DNA of 64,000 nucleotides from positions 1 to 64,000 of the forward strand of contig JANXNW010000281.1 in NCBI GenBank assembly GCA_025353905.1. The letters are read 5' to 3'. Shown one piece after another: positions 1-9,954 of the stretch. The notes under the pieces are model-generated. The model worked only from the letters and a program-made list of their open reading frames with translations. It had not been told where the DNA came from and ran no database searches. The position numbers and the translations under genes are program-made. Positions within the stretch are counted from its first letter, which is position 1; the number at the start of each line of letters is the position of its first letter. This DNA is from Hymenobacter sp. (GTDB taxonomy: Bacteria; Bacteroidota; Bacteroidia; Cytophagales; Hymenobacteraceae).

Positions 1-51
1 CCTAAGTCATCTCTGCTACCTTGTATCCCGGAATCAATTCTTGATTTTTAA

Positions 52-1785
52 TTGCTAATTTTTAATTCAACCCTCTGGCCCTGGCTGAGCCTGCTCGTGC
101 CGCTGGCGCTTTATCTCTGGAACCGGCGGCCGGGCCGCGAGGTGGCGGTGGGCAGCCTGCGCTGGCTGGCAGCCGGGGCCAACCGCCGCCTGCGCCGGCT
201 GCGGCCCGAGCAGCTCGCGTTGTTTCTGCTGCGGGCGGCGCTGCTGGCCGTGCTGGCGGGCGCACTGGCTGACCCGCAGTGGCGGGTGCCGCGCCCAGCC
301 GGGCGCGGGCAGGTGCTCATCAGCCCCGCCCTGGCCGACGGGCGCACCCTGGCCGCGCTGCGCCCGGTGTTCGATTCGCTGCGCCGCCTCGGCTACGCGC
401 GCCGCTGGCTGGCAGTGGGCCTGCCCGCCATCGACCCCGCCGATTGGGCGGCCGACTCGCTGGGTACAGCGCGTAAGCAACTGGCTGATAGCAGCTCATC
501 AGGCAAATTTTACCCGGCACGGGTGCGGCTGGCGGCCGACTCGTTTCCGGGTCAGCCGCTGTTCGTGCTCACGCCGGGCGCGCTGCCGGGCTTCTCGGGC
601 GGGCGCGAGGCGCTGCCGGCGCGCGTGAGCTGGCGCACCGTGCCGGGCCGCGCGCCGCGCACCTGGCTCTACGCCGCCACGGCTGGGTCTGGAGATGGGG
701 CCGACAGCCTGCGCCTGCTGCTGGCTACGAGCGACGCGCGCCAAACGACGCTGCGAACGCGGCGCGTGGTGCGGCCCCGGCCGGGCGCGGAACTGGTAGT
801 GGCGGGCCAGCGCCTGCGCTACGAAACCGCGAACAAGCTGGCGTACCTGCGGCCGGTGTTTACCGCCGATTCGGGCCGGCAGCTGGGCGCGGCGGCGGTG
901 CCCGTGGGGCCAGGCAGGCTCCGCGTCTGGGTGTGCGTGGGGCCGGGCCGGGCCGCCGAAGCCCGCTACCTGAGCGCCGCGCTGCGGGCGGCCGCGCTGG
1001 GTTTGCCCGGTCGGCTGGTGCTCACCGTCAGCCCAAACGCACCGCCTGCTGACCCGCCCGGCGGCCTAGCTGCTAACTTGGCCACTGGTGTAGCTGCTGA
1101 CCCAGCCGCCGGCCCGGCTACCGTGCCCGACTGGCTGTTTTGGCTGCGCGATGAGCCGGTGCCCGCTGCCTGGCGCAGGCAGGTGCGGCAGGGGCTGCGG
1201 CTGTGGCAGGAAGCCGCCGGGCCGGGCCAAGCCGACACGGCCGCGCTCGCCGGGTCGGTCGGTGTGGGCGGCGGACCAGGTGAAGCTGTTGTCATCAGCC
1301 GGCGCGGGGCGGTGGTTTCAGAGTCAGCGGTCACTGAAAAACTAGCGGGCCAGTCGGCTGAAAATTCGGCAGCTCTCGCTGAAACAGTCTGGGCCGATGC
1401 GCGCGGCCGGGCCGTCTTGAGCCGTCAGACGGTGGGTGCGGGTGCCCGCTATTTTCTTCATACCCGCTTCGACCCGGCCTGGAGCAGCCTGACAGACAGC
1501 CCCGACCTGCCCGCGCGGCTGCTCGACGTGCTGGCTCCCGTGCCCGAAATCGACCCCAGCCTGGCCGCGCCCGACCAACGGCAACTCGACCCGGCCCAAC
1601 TGCCGGGCCAATTAACATTGGGGTTGGCAACCGGTGCGGCGCGGCCCGCCCAGCCTTTGCCGCCGACCTGGCAGACCCATGACTTGCGGCCCTGGCTGGT
1701 GCTGCTGGCAACGCTGCTCTTCGGCCTGGAGCGGGCGCTCGCCGGCCGGCAAGCGGCGCGCGCCTCGTTTCTTGCGGCCTCATGA
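52..1785 (+). CDS. BatA-like N-terminal membrane domain protein (aerotolerance regulator type)
   Basis: N-terminus LWPWLSLLVPLALYLWNRRPGREVAVGSLRWL is BatA-like; C-terminal TM helix. TTG start; 5' end uncertain. Confidence 0.75.
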   Translation: MLIFNSTLWPWLSLLVPLALYLWNRRPGREVAVGSLRWLAAGANRRLRRLRPEQLALFLLRAALLAVLAGALADPQWRVPRPAGRGQVLISPALADGRTLAALRPVFDSLRRLGYARRWLAVGLPAIDPADWAADSLGTARKQLADSSSSGKFYPARVRLAADSFPGQPLFVLTPGALPGFSGGREALPARVSWRTVPGRAPRTWLYAATAGSGDGADSLRLLLATSDARQTTLRTRRVVRPRPGAELVVAGQRLRYETANKLAYLRPVFTADSGRQLGAAAVPVGPGRLRVWVCVGPGRAAEARYLSAALRAAALGLPGRLVLTVSPNAPPADPPGGLAANLATGVAADPAAGPATVPDWLFWLRDEPVPAAWRRQVRQGLRLWQEAAGPGQADTAALAGSVGVGGGPGEAVVISRRGAVVSESAVTEKLAGQSAENSAALAETVWADARGRAVLSRQTVGAGARYFLHTRFDPAWSSLTDSPDLPARLLDVLAPVPEIDPSLAAPDQRQLDPAQLPGQLTLGLATGAARPAQPLPPTWQTHDLRPWLVLLATLLFGLERALAGRQAARASFLAAS

Positions 1786-4112
1786 GCCAGGCCGTTGCCA
1801 TTTACCCGGATGAAGTGCTGCTCGCGGCCCGCTCGCGGCTGCTGGCCCTGGCGCGGCGGCAGCAGTGGCTGCTGCTGGCCCGCGTTGGCGCGCCCGCGCT
1901 GGCCGCGTGGGGACTGTTGGTGGCCGGGGCGCACCGCTACCCGGCAGTCGGGCCGGTGCTGCTGGCAGTGGGGCTGGTATGCCTGGCCGGGCTGGCTTTT
2001 TTGTTAAGAATCAATCGACTGCCCGGCTGGGTCTGGTCTACGCCCGCCGCCGTGGCGCGGCAGCTCAACCGACTTCACCCCGCGCTGGAGGACAGCGCTG
2101 GCCTGCTGCTGCAACCCGCCGAGCGGCTGCCGCTGCTAGGCCAGCTTCAACAGGGGCGCGTGGCCGGGCGGCTGGCAGCGCTGGCTGACGCGCCCGCGCC
2201 GCTGCTGCCAACGCGCTGGCGCGGCACGGGCTGGCTCACGGCGGGCTTGCTGGCGGCCGGGGCGCTGCTGTGGTGGGTGCCGATGCGTCGGGCTGCCATC
2301 GAGGGGCCGGGCGTGGCGTTGAAATTTTCCGCTGAAAAACCCCGGCCCGGCCAGCCGGCCGCGCCACGCCTGGGGCGGCTGCGGCTGCTGGTTACGCCCC
2401 CGGCCTACACCCGGCTGGCGGCTTTCGCGCCGCCGGCCGCTTCTTTTGCTTGCCCGCAAGGGGCGTGGGTGCGCTGGCGGGTGCCGGTGAGCGGGCCGGC
2501 GGCGGGCGCGCCCGAGCTGGAAATCGGTGGGCAGCGGCGGGCCATGCGGCCGGTTTCCGCGCCTGGCTCGGGCACGACGAGCGAGTTTGAAATCAGCCTG
2601 ACGCTCAACGCCTCAGCTTTGTACCGGCTGCGCTACGCGGGGCAGGTGTCGGAGGACTACGCCATTGAAGCGCGGCCCGACCAAGTGCCCATCATTCAAA
2701 TTCAAAGTCCTAAGTCGTACACGCTTATCACGGCGTGCGGTGTGCCGCCAGTCGTACCGCTGCGGGCCGTGCTGCGCGACGACTACGGCCTGACCCGCGC
2801 CGAGCTGGTGCTGACCCTGGCCCAGGGGCAGGGCGAGGCGGTGAAGTTTCGGGAGTTGCGCCGCGACTTGAGCCCTGCGCTGGCCGGGCAGCCGCGCCAG
2901 ACGACCGTTGCCAGCTCGCTCGACTTGCGCGCCCTGGGCCTGGCCCCTGGTGACGAGCTCTACGCCTACCTCACGGCCCAGGACAACCACGGCCAGACCA
3001 CCCGCTCCGACACCTACCTCGTGCAGTGGCAGGACACGGCCGCCGCCACCATGGCCCTGTCGATGGGCCTCGGCGTGAGCACCGCCCCGGCGTATTTTAG
3101 AAGTCAGCGCCAGCTGATTATCGACACCGAAAAGCTGCTGGCTGAGCGTCCGAAGCTGAGTGCCGCCGATTTCGCGCGCCGAGCCAACGAGCTGGGGCAG
3201 GACCAACAAACGCTGCGGCTGCGTTACGGCAAGTTTCTGGGTGAAGAAGCCGAAAAGGGCCTTGGGGCCGCGCCCACAGGCCGCGCTTCGGCCCCGCCTT
3301 CGCCCATTGCCGAAGACGACGCGCCGGCCGGCCCCGCGCCCGTGGCGGCCGACGACCACGACGAGCACGGTCCCGACGACCACGACCACGAGCACGATGA
3401 GCACGACCACGGCGCGCCGCCCGCTTCCATCCGCCGGGCCTCGCCCACGGCCGAAACCGACGCGCTCACCGAACCCTACACGCACAAGCACGACGATGCC
3501 GAAACGGCCGATTTCCTGGAGCCGGCCGTCAAGGTCAAGCTCCACGCCGTGCTCGACGAGATGTGGGCCGCCGAGCTGCGCCTGCGCACCGGCCAGCCCG
3601 CCGCCGCCCGCCCTTACGAGTACCGCGCGTTGCGCCTGCTCAAGGAAGTGCAGCAGCAAACCCGCGCTTACGTGCGCAAAGCGGGCATCGTGCTCGCGCC
3701 CCCGCCCGAAGCCGGCCTGCGCCTGAGCGGCGACCTGACGGGCGCAGCCGCCCCGCGTCGGCAAGCGACCGTGCCGGTGCCGGCCGACCAGCCAGCCGTG
3801 CGGGCTGCGCTGCGCGCGCTGGCCGGGCCGACTAGCGCGCCGGCCGGCGAGTCCGTGGCGCGCGCCCTCGACGGGGCCGCGCCCGCGTTGGCCGCTGCCG
3901 CGCTGGCTCGCCCCGCCTCGTATTTGCCGGCCCTGGCGGCCCTGCGTCGGCTCGGCACCGCCGTCCGTGCCGGCTCGCCGTCCCGTCCCACCGACCTGAT
4001 GCTCACGCAACGCGCGCTCACGGACTTGCTGCCGCTGCCCGCGCCCGCCGCACCTGCTTCCACTGCCCCCGACCGTCTCGCCCGCCGGTATTGGCAAGAG
4101 CTGGCGCGGTGA
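1782..4112 (+). CDS. DUF4175-like membrane protein with His/Asp-rich linker
   Basis: Overlaps BatA-like stop by 4 nt; TM N-terminus; long coiled region; operon context. Confidence 0.65.
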   Translation: MSQAVAIYPDEVLLAARSRLLALARRQQWLLLARVGAPALAAWGLLVAGAHRYPAVGPVLLAVGLVCLAGLAFLLRINRLPGWVWSTPAAVARQLNRLHPALEDSAGLLLQPAERLPLLGQLQQGRVAGRLAALADAPAPLLPTRWRGTGWLTAGLLAAGALLWWVPMRRAAIEGPGVALKFSAEKPRPGQPAAPRLGRLRLLVTPPAYTRLAAFAPPAASFACPQGAWVRWRVPVSGPAAGAPELEIGGQRRAMRPVSAPGSGTTSEFEISLTLNASALYRLRYAGQVSEDYAIEARPDQVPIIQIQSPKSYTLITACGVPPVVPLRAVLRDDYGLTRAELVLTLAQGQGEAVKFRELRRDLSPALAGQPRQTTVASSLDLRALGLAPGDELYAYLTAQDNHGQTTRSDTYLVQWQDTAAATMALSMGLGVSTAPAYFRSQRQLIIDTEKLLAERPKLSAADFARRANELGQDQQTLRLRYGKFLGEEAEKGLGAAPTGRASAPPSPIAEDDAPAGPAPVAADDHDEHGPDDHDHEHDEHDHGAPPASIRRASPTAETDALTEPYTHKHDDAETADFLEPAVKVKLHAVLDEMWAAELRLRTGQPAAARPYEYRALRLLKEVQQQTRAYVRKAGIVLAPPPEAGLRLSGDLTGAAAPRRQATVPVPADQPAVRAALRALAGPTSAPAGESVARALDGAAPALAAAALARPASYLPALAALRRLGTAVRAGSPSRPTDLMLTQRALTDLLPLPAPAAPASTAPDRLARRYWQELAR

Positions 4113-4131
4113 GTTGGTGAGATGGTAAGCT

Positions 4132-4220
4132 ATGCGGAGCACAGCGAAGCATCTCGCCCGCTCTATTGCTGATGAATGAGGCTACTGCACCATGCGAGCT
4201 GCTCCGCTGTGCTCTGCATG
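4132..4220. repeat. REP-like inverted repeat (atgcggagcacagcgaagcatctcg / cgagctgctccgctgtgctctgcat)
   Basis: 25-nt arms matching at 22/25. Confidence 0.75.
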
Positions 4221-6155
4221 ACAAAGACCCCCCAATACCCAATACCCAGCGTGAGCTTACCCACCCTTCTTTACCCGCCGCTGCTGCTAGCCGCCTGCCT
4301 GCTACTGGCGCTGGGCCTGCTGCTGGCCGCCGCACGGCGGGCCGACCGGCAGCGGCTGCTAGTGCGGCTGTTGGCCAGTGCGTTGGCTCCGCTGGCGCTC
4401 TGGCTGACGGCGTACCCGCCGACGCGGGCGGTGCGGGCGACGGGCGGCGCAGTGCTCGTGCTCACGCCCGGCTATTCGCCCGACACGCTGCGGGTGCTCC
4501 GCCAACGGCTGGGGCCGGGCACTCCGACGTGGGCTTACGGCGTGCCCGCGCCGGCCGGGGCACGGCCGCTGGGCAGCCTGCTGGCGCTGGCCGAGCAGCG
4601 GCCCGCTTTGCGGCAAATGCACCTGCTGGGCGCGGGCGTGGCAGCCGCCGCGCTGCCCGCGCTGGGCGAGGTGCCGGTAGTAGCTCACCTGGGCCGGTCC
4701 TTCGTGGGCATCGCGACGGCTGATTGGAGCCGGCAACTCACGTTAGGTCAGCAGTTTTGGGTAGAAGGCCAGGTGAGCGCCGCCTCGGTCGACGGGCCGA
4801 CCTGGCTGAATTTATGGGCCGACGGCGCGGGGCGCGACTCGGTGCGGCTGCCAGTGGGCGGCGGGCCATTTCGGCTGCGCTACCGGCCCCGCGCGGCGGG
4901 CCTGGCCGGCTACGAGCTACGCCTGCGCCCGGCCGTCGGCCCGCTGCTGGCCCGGGAGCCGCTGCCCATTGAAATAACCGAGCCCGCCCGCCCGCCGGTG
5001 CTGCTGTTGGCCGCCGCGCCGGGCTTTGAGCTGAAATTTCTTAAAAACAGCCTGGCCGCTACGGGCCGGGCCGTGGCGGCGCGCACTGGCTTAAGCAAAG
5101 GTTTAATGGCCAGTGAGTTTTTGAACCATCCGGCTCAGGTGCTTGACCGCCTCACGCCTGCGGCCCTGGCCCGCTACGGTGTAGTGGTGGCCGATGCCGA
5201 CGCACTGGTCGCGCTGCCCGCTACTGATGCCCGCGCGCTGGCTGCGGCCCTGCGCCAGGGCCGGCTGGGGCTGCTGGTGCTCGCCGACGCAAGTGCCGCC
5301 CGCCCCGGCAGCTCGCTCCCGACCGTGCTAGGGCGCGCGCGGGCGGCGTTCATGGTGCGGGCGCGGGTGGGCGCGGCGGCTACACTCGCTCAGCCGCTGA
5401 GCTGGGCCGACGCGCCCGGCCCGGCCAAAGCCCGCCTGCCGGCCGAGCTCCGACCCGCCCCCGGCTGGCGGTCGCTGCTCACCGGGCCGGGCGGGGTGCT
5501 GTTGGCGGCCAGCCAGCGCGTGGGCCTGGGCACGGTGGTGGTGTCGGTGATGCCCGAAACTTTTCCGTTGGCCTTGAGCGGGCAAACGGCAGTTTACGCT
5601 TCGTTGTGGAGCGCGCTGCTCACGGCCGCGCAGCCGCCACCCCCCGCTGCGCCCACCTGGCAGCTGCTCACGGCCTGGCCGCGCCCCGGCCAACCGCTAA
5701 CGCTGCGTCTGGTCGGCGGTATGGTCCGGCCCGCCGACCAGGCCGACCAGGACAACCAAGCCGACCAGGCCGACCAGGTGCCGCCCGTCGTGCGCGGGCT
5801 ATCACGGCCATTATTTGATAGCCAGGGGCCTTCCGCGCGCTTGGGCCTGGCCCAGGACCCGCGCCTGCCCGAGTGGCGCACCGCACCCTACTGGCCCGCC
5901 GTGTCGGGCTGGCATGAGGTACGCGGCCCCGGCGTGGCCGTCCGCCACTTCTACGTTTTCGATTCCGCCGCCTGGGCTGGCCCTGAGCAGACCGTTCGGC
6001 AGCAGGCGCTGGCCGCCCGCGCTGCCCGGCTGCGGCAGGGCGTAGCCTCTCGGTCCGACGCGCTGGAAACGGTGCGGCAACCGTGGCCAGTGGGCTGGTT
6101 TTTCGGGCTTTTTCTGCTGGCGGCAGGATTCCTGTGGCTCGAAGAGAAGCTGTGA
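4218..6155 (+). CDS. Membrane protein of the BatA/DUF4175 operon, hypothetical
   Basis: ORF 4176-6155, but the first codons lie in a REP-like repeat; start more likely MTKTPQYP (about 4218) or GTG about 4252. TM N-terminus and C-terminal TM before a charged tail. Confidence 0.6.
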   Translation: MTKTPQYPIPSVSLPTLLYPPLLLAACLLLALGLLLAAARRADRQRLLVRLLASALAPLALWLTAYPPTRAVRATGGAVLVLTPGYSPDTLRVLRQRLGPGTPTWAYGVPAPAGARPLGSLLALAEQRPALRQMHLLGAGVAAAALPALGEVPVVAHLGRSFVGIATADWSRQLTLGQQFWVEGQVSAASVDGPTWLNLWADGAGRDSVRLPVGGGPFRLRYRPRAAGLAGYELRLRPAVGPLLAREPLPIEITEPARPPVLLLAAAPGFELKFLKNSLAATGRAVAARTGLSKGLMASEFLNHPAQVLDRLTPAALARYGVVVADADALVALPATDARALAAALRQGRLGLLVLADASAARPGSSLPTVLGRARAAFMVRARVGAAATLAQPLSWADAPGPAKARLPAELRPAPGWRSLLTGPGGVLLAASQRVGLGTVVVSVMPETFPLALSGQTAVYASLWSALLTAAQPPPPAAPTWQLLTAWPRPGQPLTLRLVGGMVRPADQADQDNQADQADQVPPVVRGLSRPLFDSQGPSARLGLAQDPRLPEWRTAPYWPAVSGWHEVRGPGVAVRHFYVFDSAAWAGPEQTVRQQALAARAARLRQGVASRSDALETVRQPWPVGWFFGLFLLAAGFLWLEEKL

Positions 6156-6180
6156 TATGCCGTCCAAGGAGGCTTCTTCG

Positions 6181-6280
6181 CTTGATTTTACTAAGACCTG
6201 AGACGTTGGACATGAGACGCTCGCCAGACGCTCGCCGAGAAAGTCTCAGGTTTAACGTCTCAGGTTTTAGTAAAATCAAG
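6181..6280. repeat. Long inverted repeat between convergent genes; probable bidirectional terminator
   Basis: cttgattttactaagacctgagacgt versus acgtctcaggttttagtaaaatcaag, 25/26 complementary; right arm overlaps the coaE 3' end. Confidence 0.85.
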
Positions 6281-6895
6281 CGACTTTTCCGCTACTTCAC
6301 CACCTCGCCGGATGGCCGCGTCCAGGGCCAGCACCTGGGGCAGCACGAGCTGCGAGTCGTCGTTGTAAACGACATACGTGGCGCGGCGCACCTTTTCGTC
6401 GTCATCGAGCTGCCGGGCCATGATGGCTTGCACGTCGGCGGCTGAGCGCTGCGGGTCGCGGCGCAGCACCCGCGCCTGCCTCATTGCCGCCGGGGCCCAC
6501 ACCGTGATGACGGCATCCAGGCCCCGGTCGATGTTGGCTTCGAAAAGCAAAGCGGCCTCTTTGAGTACGTACGGCTGGCCGGCGGCCGCCTGTTGGCTCG
6601 CCCAGGCGGCAAAGTCCGCGCCTACTCGCGGATGCACCAGCTCGTTGAGCCAGGCCAGCTGGGTGGGATTGTTGAAAGCGACCCGCGCCAGATAAGCCCG
6701 GTCGAGCTGCCCGGCCGCATCATACGTTGCCAGCCCAAATGCGGCCGTGAGCTGTTCGCGCAGGGCCGGGTCGTGGGCCATGAGCCACTTGGCCCGGCTG
6801 TCCGAATCATACACCGGCACCCCAAGCGCGGCAAATACCCGCGCCACCACGCTCTTGCCCGAGCCAATGCCGCCAGTGATGCCGATGAGAAGCAT
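6260..6895 (-). CDS. coaE: Dephospho-CoA kinase
   Basis: MLLIGITGGIGSGKSVVARVFAALGVPVYDSD P-loop; size. Confidence 0.92.
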   Translation of the reverse strand: MLLIGITGGIGSGKSVVARVFAALGVPVYDSDSRAKWLMAHDPALREQLTAAFGLATYDAAGQLDRAYLARVAFNNPTQLAWLNELVHPRVGADFAAWASQQAAAGQPYVLKEAALLFEANIDRGLDAVITVWAPAAMRQARVLRRDPQRSAADVQAIMARQLDDDEKVRRATYVVYNDDSQLVLPQVLALDAAIRRGGEVAEKSLDFTKT

Positions 6896-7103
6896 AGTGT
6901 TAGTGATTAGTGATTAATGATTAGTGATTAATGGTCATATGACTTACGCAACGCGTCCGTCATTGCGAGCGCAGCGAAGCAATCGCCCCTGTCAAGCATG
7001 TTCGACGAGCCGAACAACGAGCCGAATAGGTGTAATTGCTTCGCTACGCTCGCAATGACGAACGAGAAATTGACCACTAACCACTAACCATTAATCACTT
7101 ACT
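6896..7103. repeat. Nested inverted repeats: outer gtgattagtgattaatg-type arms, inner REP-like gtcattgcgagcgcagcgaagcaat pair
   Basis: Inner arms 6959-6983 and 7035-7059 match at 24/25; outer arms cttagt/taatca word pairs. Confidence 0.8.
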
Positions 7104-7560
7104 GAGTCGGCTGGCGGGGTGCCCGGGCCGGGCGTCAGGTAGAACGAGGCGGAGTCGTCGGGCAGGCTTAGCAGGCGTACGCCGCCCAGAGCGCGGCGCA
7201 ACGGGGGCCGCAGCGGCGAGCGTAGCGGCGGGGTGCCGGGCAGGCGCAGGTGCACTTCGGCCGGGGGCAGGTGCAGACCCAGCGCCCGGCTCAGCAGTCG
7301 CCAGCCCGCGCCGCGCACCTGCACCAGCACGGTGGGCGGCAGCGGCCGGGCGGGGTGGTAGCGTTGGGCGTTGTAGCGCCAGCTCACCGGATATTCGAGC
7401 GGCGCGGTGTAGCTCCGGCTCAGGGCGTGCAGCAGCCACAGCGTACTGGCGATGAGCAGGCAAATGCCCACGGCCCGGTAGTAGCTTGGGGTTCGCCCAA
7501 CAAGCGGCCGCAGCAGGCGGCGCAGCAGCGCGCCGCCAGTAGTTCGGGCGGGCCTCACGC
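7091..7560 (-). CDS. YbbR/CdaR-like domain protein
   Basis: Single TM then YbbR-like beta repeats; ORF runs to 7699 but start probably near 7560. Confidence 0.5.
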
Positions 7561-7562
7561 TG

Positions 7563-7913
7563 CTACGAGCCGCTGCTAAGCGTGGCGCTGGTGCCGCTGT
7601 CGGCCGCCGCCGGCGAGCCGGCCGTGCGGGCAATCGCGCTCCGGTCGAAGCGCAGCCGCTGGCCCCGCTCCACTTCGAGCAGCACCGTTTCGGGGCCAAT
7701 TTCCACCACTAGCCCGTGCAAGCCGCCGATGGTCACCACCCGGCTGCCCTTCACCAGCGACTCGCGGAAGGCTTTCGCGTCGGCCGTTTTGCGCTGCTGC
7801 GGCCGAATCATGAAGAAATACAGCACCAGCCCGATTGCCACCGGAAACACGAACTGCATAATGCTGGCCCCCGGCGCGGCCTGGAGCAAAAGCGAGAGGA
7901 ACATCGTCGTCAT
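7563..7913 (-). CDS. yajC: Preprotein translocase subunit YajC
   Basis: [51 protein letters not shown]; start set at MTTMFLSL. Confidence 0.93.
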   Translation of the reverse strand: MTTMFLSLLLQAAPGASIMQFVFPVAIGLVLYFFMIRPQQRKTADAKAFRESLVKGSRVVTIGGLHGLVVEIGPETVLLEVERGQRLRFDRSAIARTAGSPAAADSGTSATLSSGS

Positions 7914-8458
7914 GGAGCAGGAGTGGGAGTGGGAGCGGGGATAGTCGGGGCAGCCAGAATGACGCCTTTGATAACGAGGACAGTAGTGGCCGGCTGCGTA
8001 TTGGCTCGCACACTCACCGACTTGTTGATAATGCCTTCTTTGCCGCGGCTGTCGAAGCGCACTTCCAGCCGGCCCCGGCCGCCGGGCGGCACGGGGTCTT
8101 TGGTCCAACTCGGCGTGGTGCAGCCGCACGAGGCCGTCGCGTCGGCGATAAGCAGCGCCGACTTGCCGGTGTTGGTGAAGCTAAACGTGTGGCCCACCAC
8201 GCTGTCGGGCGCGATGCGGCCGAAATCGAACTGCTGCTCGGCAAAGGTCAGCACCGGCGCGTTGGGGTTCACGGCTTCGGTTTCGGCGGCTACGTTGGGG
8301 TTGTCGATGGTCGGGTTGGCCTTCGCGTCGGCATCGGCCTGGGCAGCGGCCGCGTTCATGCCTTGCGCGCCGGCTTCGGGTCGGTCGCGGTTGCAGGCCG
8401 CCAGCCCCAGCGCGGCGGCCAGCAGCCAATAATTCAAGTGGTTAAAGTAGAGGCGCAC
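7910..8458 (-). CDS. DUF1573 domain lipoprotein
   Basis: [42 protein letters not shown]. Confidence 0.88.
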   Translation of the reverse strand: MRLYFNHLNYWLLAAALGLAACNRDRPEAGAQGMNAAAAQADADAKANPTIDNPNVAAETEAVNPNAPVLTFAEQQFDFGRIAPDSVVGHTFSFTNTGKSALLIADATASCGCTTPSWTKDPVPPGGRGRLEVRFDSRGKEGIINKSVSVRANTQPATTVLVIKGVILAAPTIPAPTPTPAP

Positions 8459-8463
8459 GGTCG

Positions 8464-9462
8464 TTACAGCTTACTAATAATGTGCTGCGTAAACTCCTGG
8501 GTCGAGGCCCGGCCGCCGAGGTCGCCGGTGCACTCCTGCTGGTTTTGCAGCGTCGCATCCAGCGCCTGCTCGATGCGCGTGGCGTACGCTTTTTCGCCCA
8601 GGTGCTCCAGCATCAGCAGGCCCGAGCGCAGCAGCGCGGTCGGGTTGGCCTTGCCCTGGCCGGCAATGTCGGGGGCCGAGCCGTGGACGGCCTCAAAAAT
8701 GGCCATGTCGTCGCCGATGTTAGCCCCCGCCACCACACCCAGCCCGCCCACCAGCCCGGCGCATAGGTCCGAAAGGATATCGCCGAATAAATTAGTCGTC
8801 ACAATCACGTCGAACTGCTCGGGCCGCGTTACGAGCTGCATGCACATGTTGTCGATGATTTTGTCCTCGTACACCACACCCGGAAACTCGGCCGCCGCTT
8901 CCTTGCCCGCGTTGAGCATGAGCGTACCGGCCATCTTCAGAATATTGGCCTTGTGGGCCAGCGTCACCTTTTTGCGACCGTGCTTGGCGGCGTAGGCAAA
9001 CGCGGCCCGGCAAATGTGCCGGCAGCCGGCCACCGAAATCCGGTTGAACGAGTCGGCAATGCCGTGGTGCTCGTCGTACACTTCCAGCCCCGAATATAGC
9101 CCCTCGGTATTCTCCCGAAACAGCACCAAATCAATGTTTTCGTAGCGGGTGTGAATGCCGGGATTCGACTTGGCCGGTCGCAGGTTCTGGTACAGGTCGT
9201 ACTTCTGGCGCAGCGCCACGTTCACGCTCCGAAAGCCGTGCCCGACGGGCGTCGTAACGGGGCCTTTCAGCCCGACGCGGGTGCGCTCCAACGAGTCAAA
9301 CAGCCGTTGCGGCAGCAGCTCGCCGGTCTGGTCGAAAGCCGTCTGGCCGGCCGGGTGCTCGTCCCATTGCACCGGCACTTGGGCGGCGGCAAAAATAGCC
9401 AGCACAGCGCGGGTGATTTCCGGCCCGATGCCGTCGCCGGGAATAAGGGTAATCTGATGCAT
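8464..9462 (-). CDS. NAD-dependent isocitrate/isopropylmalate dehydrogenase family protein
   Basis: [47 protein letters not shown] at 9462 preferred over track TTG. Confidence 0.9.
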   Translation of the reverse strand: MHQITLIPGDGIGPEITRAVLAIFAAAQVPVQWDEHPAGQTAFDQTGELLPQRLFDSLERTRVGLKGPVTTPVGHGFRSVNVALRQKYDLYQNLRPAKSNPGIHTRYENIDLVLFRENTEGLYSGLEVYDEHHGIADSFNRISVAGCRHICRAAFAYAAKHGRKKVTLAHKANILKMAGTLMLNAGKEAAAEFPGVVYEDKIIDNMCMQLVTRPEQFDVIVTTNLFGDILSDLCAGLVGGLGVVAGANIGDDMAIFEAVHGSAPDIAGQGKANPTALLRSGLLMLEHLGEKAYATRIEQALDATLQNQQECTGDLGGRASTQEFTQHIISKL

Positions 9463-9465
9463 TTG

Positions 9466-9552
9466 GGTCAATGGGTGAATGGGTGAGTGAGTGAATAGGT
9501 GAATGAGCGGAACCGGCTAAGCCCTTCATCCATTCACCCCTTCAGCCATTCA
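9466..9552. repeat. Inverted repeat of gggtgaatg words
   Basis: gggtcaatgggtgaatgggtgag versus cattcaccccttcagccattcacccattgg. Confidence 0.75.
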
Positions 9553-9861
9553 CCCATTGGCTCTGCGCGAGTTGATTTGGTTGATGAGCTGGTCCACGTC
9601 GCCCAGCAGCTGTTCAGCTTTGTTCTTCGCGTCGTCGATTACGCGCTGGCCCTCGGTTTTGGCCGACGAGGGCGCGTTGTCGCGGCTCGTCACGAGTCCT
9701 TCGGTGAGGTCGGCGAGCAGCGAGCGGTATTTTTCGAGCTGGTAGCTAATCCAGGAGCGGGTTTCGCGGCCCGTTTCGGGCGCGTAGAGCAAGCCCAGGA
9801 CCGCCCCCGTCAGGGCACCCGTCGTGAAGCACAATACACCGGTGGTGGTTTTACTAGCCAT
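9550..9861 (-). CDS. YtxH domain protein
   Basis: TTGVLCFTTGALTGAVLGLLYAPETGRETR. Confidence 0.85.
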   Translation of the reverse strand: MASKTTTGVLCFTTGALTGAVLGLLYAPETGRETRSWISYQLEKYRSLLADLTEGLVTSRDNAPSSAKTEGQRVIDDAKNKAEQLLGDVDQLINQINSRRANG

Positions 9862-9954
9862 TGTTCAGGTGGTGAAATAGTGAGATGGTGAGATGGTGAA
9901 TGAGCAAGTGAACAGGCAAGTAAAAACTCACCACCTCACCAGTTCACTATCTCA
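9862..9954. repeat. Inverted repeat of gtgagatgg words
   Basis: gtggtgaaatagtgagatggtgagatggtga versus tcaccacctcaccagttcactatctcac. Confidence 0.78.

Noticed and set aside
2613-4142. 509-aa minus-strand ORF opposite the DUF4175 gene
   Set aside because: Antisense shadow ORF typical of high-GC DNA; Arg/Gly/His-rich, no domain, sense strand has a coherent product.
5731-5780. ADQADQDNQADQADQ repeat in 4218-6155 gene as a mobile insertion
   Set aside because: Short in-frame 9-bp slippage repeat encoding a linker; no inverted structure.
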